Part shown: positions 13,403 to 20,120 of the stretch, piece by piece | Layout: every line of letters begins with the position of its first letter | Position numbering within the stretch: position 1 is the first letter of the stretch | DNA from: a virus | DNA: 34,330 nucleotides | Virus record (IMG/VR): IMGVR_UViG_3300044951_000955 | Span: 1 to 34,330 of that record | Direction: 5' to 3' (one strand) | Translations under genes and position numbers: made by a program | Notes under the pieces: model-generated | The model's database searches: none | Seen by the model: only the letters and a program-made list of their open reading frames with translations | Told to the model about the DNA's origin: nothing

Positions 13403-13729
13403 TTACTCGCCTGTAATTCTGATTGCCTTACCTGTAACGCTTTTCTTTGAGTCCACCGCATAAACCACGATTGACTTGCCGACCATTTCCGCAGGGTTAT
13501 CCGTCCCTGTAACCTGCGCCAACTGCCTGCGGACGGTTACGCCTGTGATGCCAAGAACCTTGTCCGTCTCGTTAAACGCAACGTCAAACCCTGTGTTCTT
13601 ACGTCCGCTTGGGTCTGTGAACTCGATACCGCCATTGACCGCCTTAATGGTCAGCTTGAACTTCTTACCCTTCAAGTTTTCTGCGTATAGATACTTGCAA
13701 CCATCGAATATGCTCTTTTGTTCGCTCAT
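13403..13729 (-). CDS. Phage OB-fold-like DNA-binding protein (108 aa)
   Basis: Start ATG 13729; a longer upstream frame only overlaps the previous gene. Beta-strand pattern KYLYAENLKGKKFKLTIKAV, then DVAFNETDKVLGITGVTVRR, then VGKSIVVYAVDSK, resembles a widespread phage family proposed to bind single-stranded DNA; this is from memory of the pattern, not a search. It overlaps the upstream gene by four bases. It is next to the RecE-like exonuclease, so it may be the annealing or protection partner in the absence of a recognisable RecT. Confidence 0.55.
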   Translation of the reverse strand: MSEQKSIFDGCKYLYAENLKGKKFKLTIKAVNGGIEFTDPSGRKNTGFDVAFNETDKVLGITGVTVRRQLAQVTGTDNPAEMVGKSIVVYAVDSKKSVTGKAIRITGE

Positions 13730-13917
13730 ATTGTAGCCTCCATTGATACGCTGATAAGTCCTGCTCCTGTTACTTCTCCGCTGTAGTTTCGAGTGGTTGC
13801 CCAATCAGCACGAATTACCGTGACAATTATTCCGTGGTCGTTTGTAATCCGTTTTAAAAGCGAGTGTATCTCTTGCACAATCTGCGCTTTCGTTGTTCCG
13901 TTTGTTTCTTCGCTCAT
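13726..13917 (-). CDS. Hypothetical protein (63 aa)
   Basis: ATG 13917 with AACGAAAGGATAAAC upstream, the recurring leader motif. Helix (KAQIVQEIHSLLKRI) followed by beta strands (GIIVTVIRADWATTR, GLISVSMEATI). No family recognised. The stop overlaps the start of the OB-like gene. Confidence 0.7.
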   Translation of the reverse strand: MSEETNGTTKAQIVQEIHSLLKRITNDHGIIVTVIRADWATTRNYSGEVTGAGLISVSMEATI

Positions 13918-13932
13918 TTGTTTATCCTTTCG

Positions 13933-14760
13933 TTAGATTGTCTCGTTTCCAAACTCCATATCACCGCTCAAGTCCAGTTGGTCAATATAGTACTGTGGTA
14001 ATACCATCTTAGAAACGTATGACCGTACACCATTAAACTCGCCCGACCGTTCGCACTCACGATACTTGGTTGCAATCTCGACCGCCTTACTCAACCCAAG
14101 TTCGCACGACTCTGGATATACCTTGTCAATCGTGAAGTCGTAAGGTGCGCTTGTTTCGATGTTGAACTGATACACGGTCGCACGTTTGCCATTGATCGCC
14201 TCATTGCCCGACCGATACCAACCGTATTGTATATCGTAGCCCATGTTTACAAACTGGCGACCGACCGATTGAGGGTCAATGTCAGAGCAGGTCTTTAGGT
14301 CAATGAAGTAACTGCCATCAGTTGCCAGGGCGTCAAACCGACATTTGCATTGACCGATTGACGGATGCTCCCATTGCGCGGACAACTCGAATTGGCAACC
14401 GTTCAACAGCTTGACCGCTTGACCGTTTTGTTTTAGGCTGTACTCAATGCACTTCAATTCGTGCGCCTGTTCGCTTTTCATAAGTGTAATGCCTTTTGTA
14501 TCTGCAAATTGCTGGCACTCCTTAAACGCTTTCGAGTTGCGGTTATCATCGTTAATGATAACATTCGCCCAAAAGTCCTTGTCCAAAAACAGCGAGTGAA
14601 TCAGCGTTCCCTTTGCCATCGCGCTAGACGGCTCGGAATGGCCTACAATCGCTTGCCTCATATGCTTCATTGACGTTCGCCCTGCCTTAATAGCGGACGC
14701 ACTTAGGCCGTGTAGAGAGGCGTATTGAGCGAATGGGAGGTCGTAGATTAAACCGTTCAT
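13933..14760 (-). CDS. RecE/exonuclease VIII-like PD-(D/E)XK nuclease
   Basis: 275 residues. The N-terminus (YASLHGLSASAIKAG) and GTLIHSLFLD (51-60, His55) are hallmarks of the RecE-type YqaJ-like exonucleases. The PD-(D/E)XK core is FELSAQW (E125), CRFDALATDGSYFIDLKT with Asp143, Asp154 and Lys156, and QYGWYRSG, the Gln/Tyr motif. It digests dsDNA 5' to 3', leaving 3' tails for single-strand annealing. The partner annealase is not obvious; adjacent OB-fold proteins may serve. It supports concatemer formation and recombination. Confidence 0.85.
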   Translation of the reverse strand: MNGLIYDLPFAQYASLHGLSASAIKAGRTSMKHMRQAIVGHSEPSSAMAKGTLIHSLFLDKDFWANVIINDDNRNSKAFKECQQFADTKGITLMKSEQAHELKCIEYSLKQNGQAVKLLNGCQFELSAQWEHPSIGQCKCRFDALATDGSYFIDLKTCSDIDPQSVGRQFVNMGYDIQYGWYRSGNEAINGKRATVYQFNIETSAPYDFTIDKVYPESCELGLSKAVEIATKYRECERSGEFNGVRSYVSKMVLPQYYIDQLDLSGDMEFGNETI

Positions 14761-14913
14761 TTACTTGACCTCTCTTTCGTCTTGCCGTTCCTTAATCTTG
14801 AACGTCCCTGCCTTAATTGCCTTGTCGCGCAGGTCTGTCCATGATTGACCTTTTGCTTTTGCACGGTTGAACATTGTCTTACCACTTCCATTGTTTGCTT
14901 TTCCGTTTTTCAT
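14761..14913 (-). CDS. Hypothetical basic protein (50 aa)
   Basis: Two possible starts: ATG 14922 (too close to its purine stretch) and ATG 14913, preferred because GAAAGGA then lies about ten bases upstream. Very basic and low in hydrophobics (KNGKANNGSGKTMFNRAKAKG), with a helical tail. It abuts the exonuclease start. Possibly nucleic-acid binding; unknown. Confidence 0.6.
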   Translation of the reverse strand: MKNGKANNGSGKTMFNRAKAKGQSWTDLRDKAIKAGTFKIKERQDEREVK

Positions 14914-14914
14914 A

Positions 14915-15106
14915 CTACTCATTTCCTTTCTTGTTGAACTTGTGAACCTTCGCATACTTGACAGACTCTCTGACCGCTAAAGACATATTGCCGAAGTAGT
15001 GGCGGTCTGTCATTTCGTTCAAGTCGTCAAATTCGTTTTTCGGCATTTCCAACGAAACACGCGCCTTGTGATTCGGTTTGATTTTCTTTCGTATTGTGTT
15101 GCTCAT
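14915..15106 (-). CDS. Small basic protein, ribbon-helix-helix-like (63 aa)
   Basis: After a basic N-terminus comes a strand (ARVSLEMPKNEFDDL) and two helices (MSLAVRESVKYAKVH), the order seen in ribbon-helix-helix DNA-binding proteins; the match is by shape only. ATG 15106 overlaps the upstream stop. It could be an early transcription regulator, for example for the promoter at 17810-17838 or the operator at 33288-33302. Confidence 0.55.
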   Translation of the reverse strand: MSNTIRKKIKPNHKARVSLEMPKNEFDDLNEMTDRHYFGNMSLAVRESVKYAKVHKFNKKGNE

Positions 15107-15591
15107 TGTGCGATTGTTCCTTTCTTCAACTGTTCCGATGCGTTTGTGAGTGCTTGTAACTGTAACTTAAACATTTTATTATTCCTTTTAATTATTAAAC
15201 ATCTTTCATAAGCATTTACTTCCTCTTTGTGTGTTAGTCTATATTTTTTTGATTTTCTATTAAATCTTTCATTTAACATTTTTACCTTTTCCTTGTTTTC
15301 GCTTCTCCATTTTCTTGCACGAGCGTTTTCTCTTTCCCTGTTTTCGCTTCTCCATTTTTTCTTAGCCTCTGATATACGCATTTTTGATCTCGCTCTATAA
15401 TCCTTGTCTCTTTGTTTTAAAAGTTCTCTATTTAGAATCTTATACGCTCTTTGATACTCAGCTCTTTTTTTCCTGTTTTTTAGATTATATCTTGTGTTTT
15501 TTTCTTTTACCTTTTCTGGATTAGCTAAAATCCATGCATAATTTCTTATTTTTGCTCTTTCTTTTTGCTCATCTGTTAACGGCTTTCTCAT
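15103..15591 (-). CDS. Basic repeat protein, homing-endonuclease-related N-terminal module
   Basis: 162 residues, extremely Lys/Arg/Glu-rich, with tandem 15-residue units around (K/R)KWRSEN(R/K)E, encoded by a 20-bp direct DNA repeat. Such repeats resemble the N-terminal arrays of phage HNH endonucleases, but no HNH core is present here. It may be a truncated homing endonuclease or an independent DNA-binding array. The gene is markedly AT-rich compared with its neighbours, like the HNH gene at 1425-2558. GGAGGG precedes ATG 15591. Confidence 0.65.
   Translation of the reverse strand: MRKPLTDEQKERAKIRNYAWILANPEKVKEKNTRYNLKNRKKRAEYQRAYKILNRELLKQRDKDYRARSKMRISEAKKKWRSENRERENARARKWRSENKEKVKMLNERFNRKSKKYRLTHKEEVNAYERCLIIKRNNKMFKLQLQALTNASEQLKKGTIAQ
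15294..15358. repeat. 20-bp direct repeat within the basic repeat gene
   Basis: TGTTTTCGCTTCTCCATTTT occurs at 15294-15313 and 15339-15358, exactly 45 bp apart, so it encodes a repeated 15-residue protein unit in frame. Perfect identity suggests recent duplication. Confidence 0.8.
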
Positions 15592-15593
15592 AA

Positions 15594-16166
15594 TTAACCC
15601 TCCATCGCCCTCATTGCCGAAAGCATATCATTCCGAGTCATAACACACGGCTTGATAAACTCGATATTCTTTCCGATAACACGCCACGGGATTTTGCAGG
15701 CCTCTGTAGCTGTAACCATTGGCTTACGCATACGCTCGATGTATAACCGTTGCTCTGCTGGCGTGCGGATATGGTCAGTAGCGATACAGCGCATCATGGT
15801 TACGGGGTCAGCTTGCAGGATGTCCACCTGTACCGTGTCAAAATCGCCCTTGCCGTTTTCAATTACAGCCGTGACTTTACCAGCCACGATCTGCTTTTGT
15901 TGGTCAATCGGCAAGCGAGAAAACATTGAATGTTCGGCAAGCTCTGGAAGCAATACACCTCGCCCGACCTTCTCTAAGCGCAGATACACGCTCGGAGTAA
16001 CGCCCAACTTACGGAACTTATCACGCGCATCCGTGTCATTGTCTAGCAACCAGCAGACCAACTGGCCAGCCTCTAAGATGTTGCGCTTCATATCGCCCAA
16101 CACGTTGCCCAACTTATCCCACGCCTGTTTGCTTGTCATTGTAACCTGTCCTTTAATCGTACTCAT
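15594..16166 (-). CDS. Hypothetical protein (190 aa)
   Basis: ATG 16166 with AAGGAG upstream; an internal ATG nine codons later also has AAAGGA. Mixed helical protein: WDKLGNVLGDMKRNILEAGQ, then a segment LGVTPSVYLRLEKVGRG that resembles a helix-turn-helix, then FSRLPIDQQKQIVAGKV, a ParB-like short motif sometimes seen in phage proteins. Probably DNA-binding. No firm family. Confidence 0.65.
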   Translation of the reverse strand: MSTIKGQVTMTSKQAWDKLGNVLGDMKRNILEAGQLVCWLLDNDTDARDKFRKLGVTPSVYLRLEKVGRGVLLPELAEHSMFSRLPIDQQKQIVAGKVTAVIENGKGDFDTVQVDILQADPVTMMRCIATDHIRTPAEQRLYIERMRKPMVTATEACKIPWRVIGKNIEFIKPCVMTRNDMLSAMRAMEG

Positions 16167-16196
16167 AATCTGAACTCCTTATCGTTTGTTTGTTGT

Positions 16197-16688
16197 TTAC
16201 TTGTTTACCTTCTTACTTGCCACCATCCTCACGCGCCTACACCGTGCCTTGCGCTCTTCCAACCGTTCCTGCGCGGTCTTGCCCATGCGTTCAACCGCCA
16301 TTGCGTGCGTATAACCGCACCTCTCTAAACCCTTACGAACGGCCAACGTGATACCGTCCATGCGTTTGATATAACGAGCGGACAACTCTTCTTTGACCGT
16401 CTGGTCGTGCGGTTGTGCAAGCGCAAATTCCATCTCGATAACGTCCAAGTTATAACGCTTGAACGATTCCAAAAAACCGTCAAATGTGGTCACTCGCTTA
16501 TCCGCGGGTACGTTGCCCATGAAGTCCCAATAGATGATATTAGCTACCCTGCAACGGGTTTCTAAATCGGCTATCTGGTTGACCTGTTCAAGCCACGCAA
16601 GACCGCACAGCTTTGATAACACGCGCTTGGCCACTAACTTTTCATGGTTCAACATTACGCGCTCTTTATTTACGTCTTTTTCACTCAT
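16197..16688 (-). CDS. Hypothetical helical protein (163 aa)
   Basis: ATG 16688 with AACGAAAGGAC upstream. Entirely helical and charged, ending in a basic stretch (EERKARCRRVRMVASKK). The middle (CRVANIIYWDFMGNVP, RVTTFDGFLESFKRY) has no recognised motif. The basic tail suggests nucleic-acid contact. Function unknown. Confidence 0.7.
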   Translation of the reverse strand: MSEKDVNKERVMLNHEKLVAKRVLSKLCGLAWLEQVNQIADLETRCRVANIIYWDFMGNVPADKRVTTFDGFLESFKRYNLDVIEMEFALAQPHDQTVKEELSARYIKRMDGITLAVRKGLERCGYTHAMAVERMGKTAQERLEERKARCRRVRMVASKKVNK

Positions 16689-16706
16689 TGTTTAATCGTC
16701 CTTTCG

Positions 16707-17150
16707 TTACTTCACAATCTCGCACTCATAACCAATCGCTTTGCAGAACCGTTTTGCGCCTCGAATTGCGTGCGAGCGTTTGGAATATGCCATTGATTCA
16801 AGCTTCACGCCTACCGTTACAAAGAACCAGTAACAATGATCGTTTGTTGAAATAATCACCTTCGCCACCTTGCGAGACTTGCGTACGGGCAGAGGGAAGA
16901 AGGCTTGGATGTTGCGCCACAGTTGCTTTTCAAAAAGATAATTTGTCCCTGTCATTCTCCGTTGTCCGTTCCATGTAACACAAGTATTTTTTTCTTTTCT
17001 TTCGATAAACTTTGGGCTTTCATAACCAGATTTATACTCTGAATCGCAATCACTATACCGTACCCTCTGCCCTACCGTAACCTCGCTCGGCTTTGTAACC
17101 GTGCGCCACTCGCCTTTAACACCGAAAATCGTTTCTTGTTCGTTTGTCAT
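16707..17150 (-). CDS. Hypothetical protein (147 aa)
   Basis: Start ATG 17150 is chosen over an upstream in-frame ATG because AACGAAAGGA precedes it at normal spacing. The N-terminal half looks like a small beta barrel (EVTVGQRVRYSDCDS..., TCVTWNGQRR); the C-terminal half is basic with aromatic strands (CYWFFVTVGVKLE). No family recognised. Confidence 0.7.
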   Translation of the reverse strand: MTNEQETIFGVKGEWRTVTKPSEVTVGQRVRYSDCDSEYKSGYESPKFIERKEKNTCVTWNGQRRMTGTNYLFEKQLWRNIQAFFPLPVRKSRKVAKVIISTNDHCYWFFVTVGVKLESMAYSKRSHAIRGAKRFCKAIGYECEIVK

Positions 17151-17169
17151 TTCGTTTTTCCTTTCGTTC

Positions 17170-17328
17170 CTAGTTAATATGCTTCGTTGCAAAAATCGCC
17201 CACACCATCAGCACCGCGAAACCGACCGTGAATAAGGCGACCAGATATTCGCACATCTGTTGTCTGCGCTGTTCACGTTTGATCGCTCGCAGGTTAATGC
17301 GGTCAAGGTATTCGGTATTATTGCTCAT
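17170..17328 (-). CDS. 52-residue C-tail membrane protein
   Basis: ATG 17328 overlaps the stop of the preceding ORF (ATGA). Residues 1-27 are charged (YLDRINLRAIKREQRRQQM); residues about 29-47 form a transmembrane helix (LVALFTVGFAVLMVWAIF), ending KHIN. An inner-membrane anchor with a basic cytoplasmic arm; role unknown. It is second in the early operon. Confidence 0.65.
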   Translation of the reverse strand: MSNNTEYLDRINLRAIKREQRRQQMCEYLVALFTVGFAVLMVWAIFATKHIN

Positions 17329-17489
17329 TTCGTGATCTCCTTTTTCTTTTGGTCAAAGCGATTAATCTCGCTTCTAATATCATTTGCGAACGGTTGCTCG
17401 TGCGTAAATGCGAGCGCACAGAGGCCGTTAATCCGTCCGATCATTTCCTCAACGGCCAAGCGGTAATCTAGCATTTGTGATTCGGTCAT
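17325..17489 (-). CDS. 54-residue hypothetical early protein
   Basis: ATG 17489 has AGGAGTTC upstream. Helical throughout (DYRLAVEEMIGRINGLCALA..., FANDIRSEINRFDQKK) and charged at the C-terminus; translationally coupled to the membrane protein downstream. No family recognised. Confidence 0.65.
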   Translation of the reverse strand: MTESQMLDYRLAVEEMIGRINGLCALAFTHEQPFANDIRSEINRFDQKKKEITK

Positions 17490-17521
17490 TTTGAACTCCT
17501 ATCCTGTTATCGTTTAAGTAA

Positions 17522-17597
17522 CCTCGCCAGCGTGTTAATTGTGAGAATGTCTACTAAACATCGTCCACGCTGGCGAGGGTTTTGCCACTCGGCAAAA
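17522..17597 (-). promoter_or_regulatory. Two adjacent hairpins in early leader region
   Basis: A 13-bp perfect inverted repeat (CCTCGCCAGCGTG 17522-17534 with its complement 17566-17578, 31-base loop) lies next to a compact hairpin TTTTGCC-ACTC-GGCAAAA (17580-17597). They fill the 111-base gap after the first early gene. Neither has a strong T tract on the minus strand, so RNA processing, partial termination or a protein-binding site fits better than full termination. Confidence 0.6.
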
Positions 17598-17600
17598 TTG

Positions 17601-17774
17601 TTATGCTTCGTTGCTTTCGATTGCGTTTAAAACTGCGTAAGCCAATATCCGAGCGCAACTGTCTACGATTAGATATTGCTTTGAACGTAGGATTTTATCG
17701 CAGTCTGGAATACTGTCCAATCTTTCGTTTGCAACTTTAAAGTCTAATGCTAATTTTTTAATTGTGTCATTCAT
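17601..17774 (-). CDS. 57-residue first gene of the early operon
   Basis: ATG 17774 with AGAGGAG upstream, about 30 bases after the predicted start of transcription from the promoter at 17810-17838. The product is helical (NDTIKKLALDFKVANERL..., ARILAYAVLNAIESNEA) with two Cys. First genes after a strong early promoter often encode host-takeover factors; no family is recognised here. Confidence 0.7.
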   Translation of the reverse strand: MNDTIKKLALDFKVANERLDSIPDCDKILRSKQYLIVDSCARILAYAVLNAIESNEA

Positions 17775-17809
17775 CTGTTGAACTCCTCTATTGCGTTGTT
17801 GATGTGGCC

Positions 17810-17838
17810 ATTATTGCAAATGTGCGGTTGAGTGTCAA
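17810..17838 (-). promoter_or_regulatory. Strong sigma70-type early promoter
   Basis: Minus strand: consensus TTGACA (plus 17833-17838), 17-bp spacer, extended TGC and AATAAT (17810-17815). An AT-rich stretch upstream (17839-17870) resembles an UP element and contains the near-palindrome TTATTAAAATTTATTAA. It sits between the late terminator and the first early gene and should drive 17774 leftwards to 2817. Confidence 0.85.
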
Positions 17839-17879
17839 TAATAAAAGTTAATAAATTTTAATAATTCTTTCACCGCATG

Positions 17880-17915
17880 AAAAACCCCTCTTAGGGAGTT
17901 CAATTCTAAGAGGGG
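17880..17915 (-). terminator. Intrinsic terminator ending the late operon
   Basis: Minus strand CCCCTCTTAG and CTAAGAGGGG form a perfect 10-bp stem with an 11-base loop, followed by TTTTT (plus A tract 17880-17884). It insulates the early promoter from late transcription arriving from the right. Confidence 0.9.
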
Positions 17916-17955
17916 GCGAGCCTATATGCTCTATGTAGTGTGAGTTGCTAGATTA

Positions 17956-18390
17956 TCATTCCTTCGCTTCTTTAGCAATCCTGTTTTTATAAGCATCTAA
18001 GTAGAACCGAAAAGCGTCCTTACCTGCAATCGCTCGCATGGCTATACGGAGCTTTGTCCATGCAATCGCTCGGTGAATCCATAGGCTAGGCGATGACATA
18101 GGATAGCGAACCGATAGCATGATTGAGCTGTTCTGCTTCCAGTGTTTAACTGTTTGATTAAACCCTGCTCGTGTTCCTGTCGAATAGTAATACTCCACAT
18201 CATGCACACCTGCGACCTCTTTAAAGTTGCCAAAAATCCATGTAAGGATTGACCGCATACTTGACGGCCAAGCGTCTGGGCCGTAACCGTTATAGATACG
18301 AGCGAACGATTTCTCACTCATGCAGTAGAACTCAACGCAAGCACGGAGCTTGTAAAACTTGATTGCCTCAAAAACGTCTTTATCACTCAT
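17956..18390 (-). CDS. Phage PLA2-like/unknown late protein near lysis genes (144 aa)
   Basis: Motif YNGYGPDAWPSSMR (about 33-46) followed by VHDVEYYYS (62-70) matches a conserved phage protein type with a GPxxWP turn and an HDxxY motif, the latter reminiscent of the phospholipase A2 catalytic His-Asp. The C-terminal half is basic and amphipathic (WIHRAIAWTKLRIAMRAI). It is the last late gene, directly after the lipoprotein and holin-like genes, so an envelope-directed role is plausible. A PLA2 activity is not established, and the calcium-loop glycines and Cys pairs of true PLA2s are not seen. Confidence 0.65.
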   Translation of the reverse strand: MSDKDVFEAIKFYKLRACVEFYCMSEKSFARIYNGYGPDAWPSSMRSILTWIFGNFKEVAGVHDVEYYYSTGTRAGFNQTVKHWKQNSSIMLSVRYPMSSPSLWIHRAIAWTKLRIAMRAIAGKDAFRFYLDAYKNRIAKEAKE

Positions 18391-18497
18391 TGGTCTGTCC
18401 TTTCAAAAAATCGCGCCCCTTTGACCGTGTAGCTAGCGTATAGGTCTCGGTTGCTAACTCGTCCATGAAACGAGCGAGCAGGCGCAAAGTAAATCAT
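18387..18497 (-). CDS. 36-residue coupled ORF in lysis region
   Basis: ATG 18497 overlaps the lipoprotein stop (ATGA), and its own stop overlaps the next ATG (ATGA), an exact fit. Product begins MIYFAPARSFHGRV and is basic and aromatic. No ribosome site of its own, so expression would be by reinitiation. A 27-codon alternative in another frame lacks these overlaps. Role unknown. Confidence 0.5.
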   Translation of the reverse strand: MIYFAPARSFHGRVSNRDLYASYTVKGARFFERTDQ

Positions 18498-18805
18498 TTT
18501 GGAATCAGCGGTGCGAGCGTCTGTATTGTATCACAAAGCTTGCCGATACTTTCCTTGTCTGGGTTCGTGCTAAACGATTCTAGCTCAACTGTACCCTTCT
18601 CGTAATCGAACGCAAAGCCCTTTATCTGTCTGTCCCACAAAAACGAATCAGCCGTGGCTTCAATAACCGTACCGTCCTTCGTTGTCGTGGTGAATTGAAC
18701 GCTCGTGCAACCGCTCAATAATACCACAGCCAAGCAGACCAGTAAAAGAGATAGTAGCGTAAAGTAGACGCATTTGATTTTCTTTTCATAAAAGTTCCCT
18801 GTCAT
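18494..18805 (-). CDS. Lipoprotein, candidate outer-membrane spanin
   Basis: Residues 13-33 form a signal helix ending in the lipobox LLSGC (Cys33). The mature part of about 70 residues is beta-rich (SVQFTTTTKDGTVIEATADS, GTVELESFSTNPD). Location between a holin-like gene and the lysis-region proteins suggests a spanin or another envelope lipoprotein acting in the periplasm at lysis. The mature sequence lacks the Pro-rich stretch of classical Rz1, so immunity or exclusion lipoproteins remain possible. Confidence 0.7.
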   Translation of the reverse strand: MTGNFYEKKIKCVYFTLLSLLLVCLAVVLLSGCTSVQFTTTTKDGTVIEATADSFLWDRQIKGFAFDYEKGTVELESFSTNPDKESIGKLCDTIQTLAPLIPK

Positions 18806-19137
18806 TTAAACACCTCCGCTAGTTTGTCGCTCGTTTTGTAGTAAGTATCAGCGTTATACTTTTGAACCATTTGCCAGAATATAACGCCCATAAACCCTAA
18901 TACAGCAAGTGCAACCGCCCGACCGTAGGATGCTAAGGTGTCAAACTTCTTGTCCAGTGAACCGAGTTTGCGATCAATCTCGCTAAACTTCTCATTACCG
19001 ACCTCAAGCTGTGACACGATAGGCGGTTTTCCATTGCCTTTATACAGCGTCTTTTCGATGCCATGAACGGCCTCTTTAATCTCCGTAACATCGTCCCTTA
19101 ATCTTATTACGTTGTCCCTCTGTTCGCATGGTGTCAT
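18802..19137 (-). CDS. Holin/XhlA-like coiled-coil membrane protein
   Basis: 111 residues. Residues 1-70 form an amphipathic coiled coil (DNVIRLRDDVTEIKEAVHGIEKTL, EIDRKLGSLDKKFDTL), and about 72-91 are one transmembrane helix (RAVALAVLGFMGVIFWQM), followed by a polar tail. This order resembles XhlA-type haemolysin/holin partners of phages. ATG 19137 has GGAGGG upstream and is coupled to a 14-residue leader ORF. It overlaps the lipoprotein gene by four bases. Confidence 0.65.
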   Translation of the reverse strand: MTPCEQRDNVIRLRDDVTEIKEAVHGIEKTLYKGNGKPPIVSQLEVGNEKFSEIDRKLGSLDKKFDTLASYGRAVALAVLGFMGVIFWQMVQKYNADTYYKTSDKLAEVFK

Positions 19138-19178
19138 CTGTTCGCCCTCCGTTTAATGTCCAAAAGTTGCCAAGCCAT
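19134..19178 (-). CDS. 14-residue leader ORF before the holin-like gene
   Basis: ATG 19178 follows AACGAAAGGACTCACTT, and the peptide MAWQLLDIKRRANR ends overlapping the holin-like ATG (ATGA). The good ribosome site and exact coupling argue for translation; its role would be to set the rate or timing of holin synthesis. Confidence 0.5.
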   Translation of the reverse strand: MAWQLLDIKRRANR

Positions 19179-19198
19179 AAGTGAGTCCTTTCGTTAAA

Positions 19199-20119
19199 TT
19201 AGTTTGTCCGATAGCGAATGATGACGATGCCAGAACCGCCCGAACCGCCAGAAGTTGGCCCACCAGAACCAGAAGTTGACGCACCACCACCACCACCGCC
19301 TTTTCCATTTACTCCGTTTCCACCTGCGTTTCTAGTTCCTGCAATCCAGCTTCCGCCTGCACCACCACCACCGTCTCCACCAGAACCACCGTTTGCATTA
19401 TACCCACCAGAACCACCGCCTCCACAATAGAATATACTTGCTCCCGAAAACGAGTTTGCAATACCATATCCACCGTTTGCGCCTGCGCCACTCGTATCAG
19501 ATTTTCCTGCTTCTCCAGAACCACCACCAGAACCAGATGCTCCATATAAAGCAGAACCTACTCCGCCGCCAAATCCTTGATTTCCTGTTCCTGCTGTAGC
19601 TCCAATCGTAGAACCACCACCGCAACCACCGTTTGCACCTGCACCAGCTACGGATATAGAACCTATGCCACCTCGACCACCACCATAAGCCGTAAATCCA
19701 ATAGCTGAAGAATTAGCTCCACTTTCTGCAGAAGATACAGTACCAATACCTCCAAGACCAATTACAATCGAATAACTAGATGCTGAAATATCTAAATTTG
19801 TTACAACAAAACCACCAGCACCACCGCCTGCTCCAGAGTATGAGTTTCCCAAAGGTGTATAACCTCCACTACCACCACCTCCAACTATCAGAGCCTCAAC
19901 ACTTCCACCGCTTGTCACCTCAAACGTACCGCTAGACGTGAATATGTGCGCTCGATAATTCACGCCTAGTTCCGTGTAGTTGGTAATCGTGCCACCTGTT
20001 GCCTGTACGCCTTGAACGGTATTTGACGCACTTGCAAACTGTTCGTCAAAATCTAAGTGCCATTGTGCTGACGCAATAAGCGTAAAAGCGAATAGGAGTG
20101 TTAATATGTTTTTCTTCAT
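19199..20119 (-). CDS. Glycine-rich tail-fibre-like protein with signal peptide
   Basis: 306 residues. Residues 1-18 form a canonical Sec signal peptide (MKKNILTLLFAFTLIASA, cut before QW). Residues about 75-295 are a Gly/Ser-rich repeat array (GGGGSGG, GGAGGG, NGGYG...) of the type that folds as polyglycine-II or collagen-like bundles at phage fibre tips, ending in the conserved SGIVIIRYR cap. Such domains commonly bind host surface receptors. AAGGAG lies upstream of ATG 20119. A signal peptide on a tail fibre is unexpected, because phage tails assemble in the cytoplasm. Three other genes share the feature. Confidence 0.75.
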   Translation of the reverse strand: MKKNILTLLFAFTLIASAQWHLDFDEQFASASNTVQGVQATGGTITNYTELGVNYRAHIFTSSGTFEVTSGGSVEALIVGGGGSGGYTPLGNSYSGAGGGAGGFVVTNLDISASSYSIVIGLGGIGTVSSAESGANSSAIGFTAYGGGRGGIGSISVAGAGANGGCGGGSTIGATAGTGNQGFGGGVGSALYGASGSGGGSGEAGKSDTSGAGANGGYGIANSFSGASIFYCGGGGSGGYNANGGSGGDGGGGAGGSWIAGTRNAGGNGVNGKGGGGGGASTSGSGGPTSGGSGGSGIVIIRYRTN

Positions 20120-20120
20120 G

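Noticed and set aside
18397-18465. 27-codon ORF before the PLA2-like gene
   Set aside because: The 36-codon alternative frame overlaps both neighbours with ATGA junctions and fits better.
19218-19430. Proline-rich plus-strand frame (PPEPPEV...)
   Set aside because: It is the complement of the glycine-rich fibre repeat; Pro codons mirror Gly codons.
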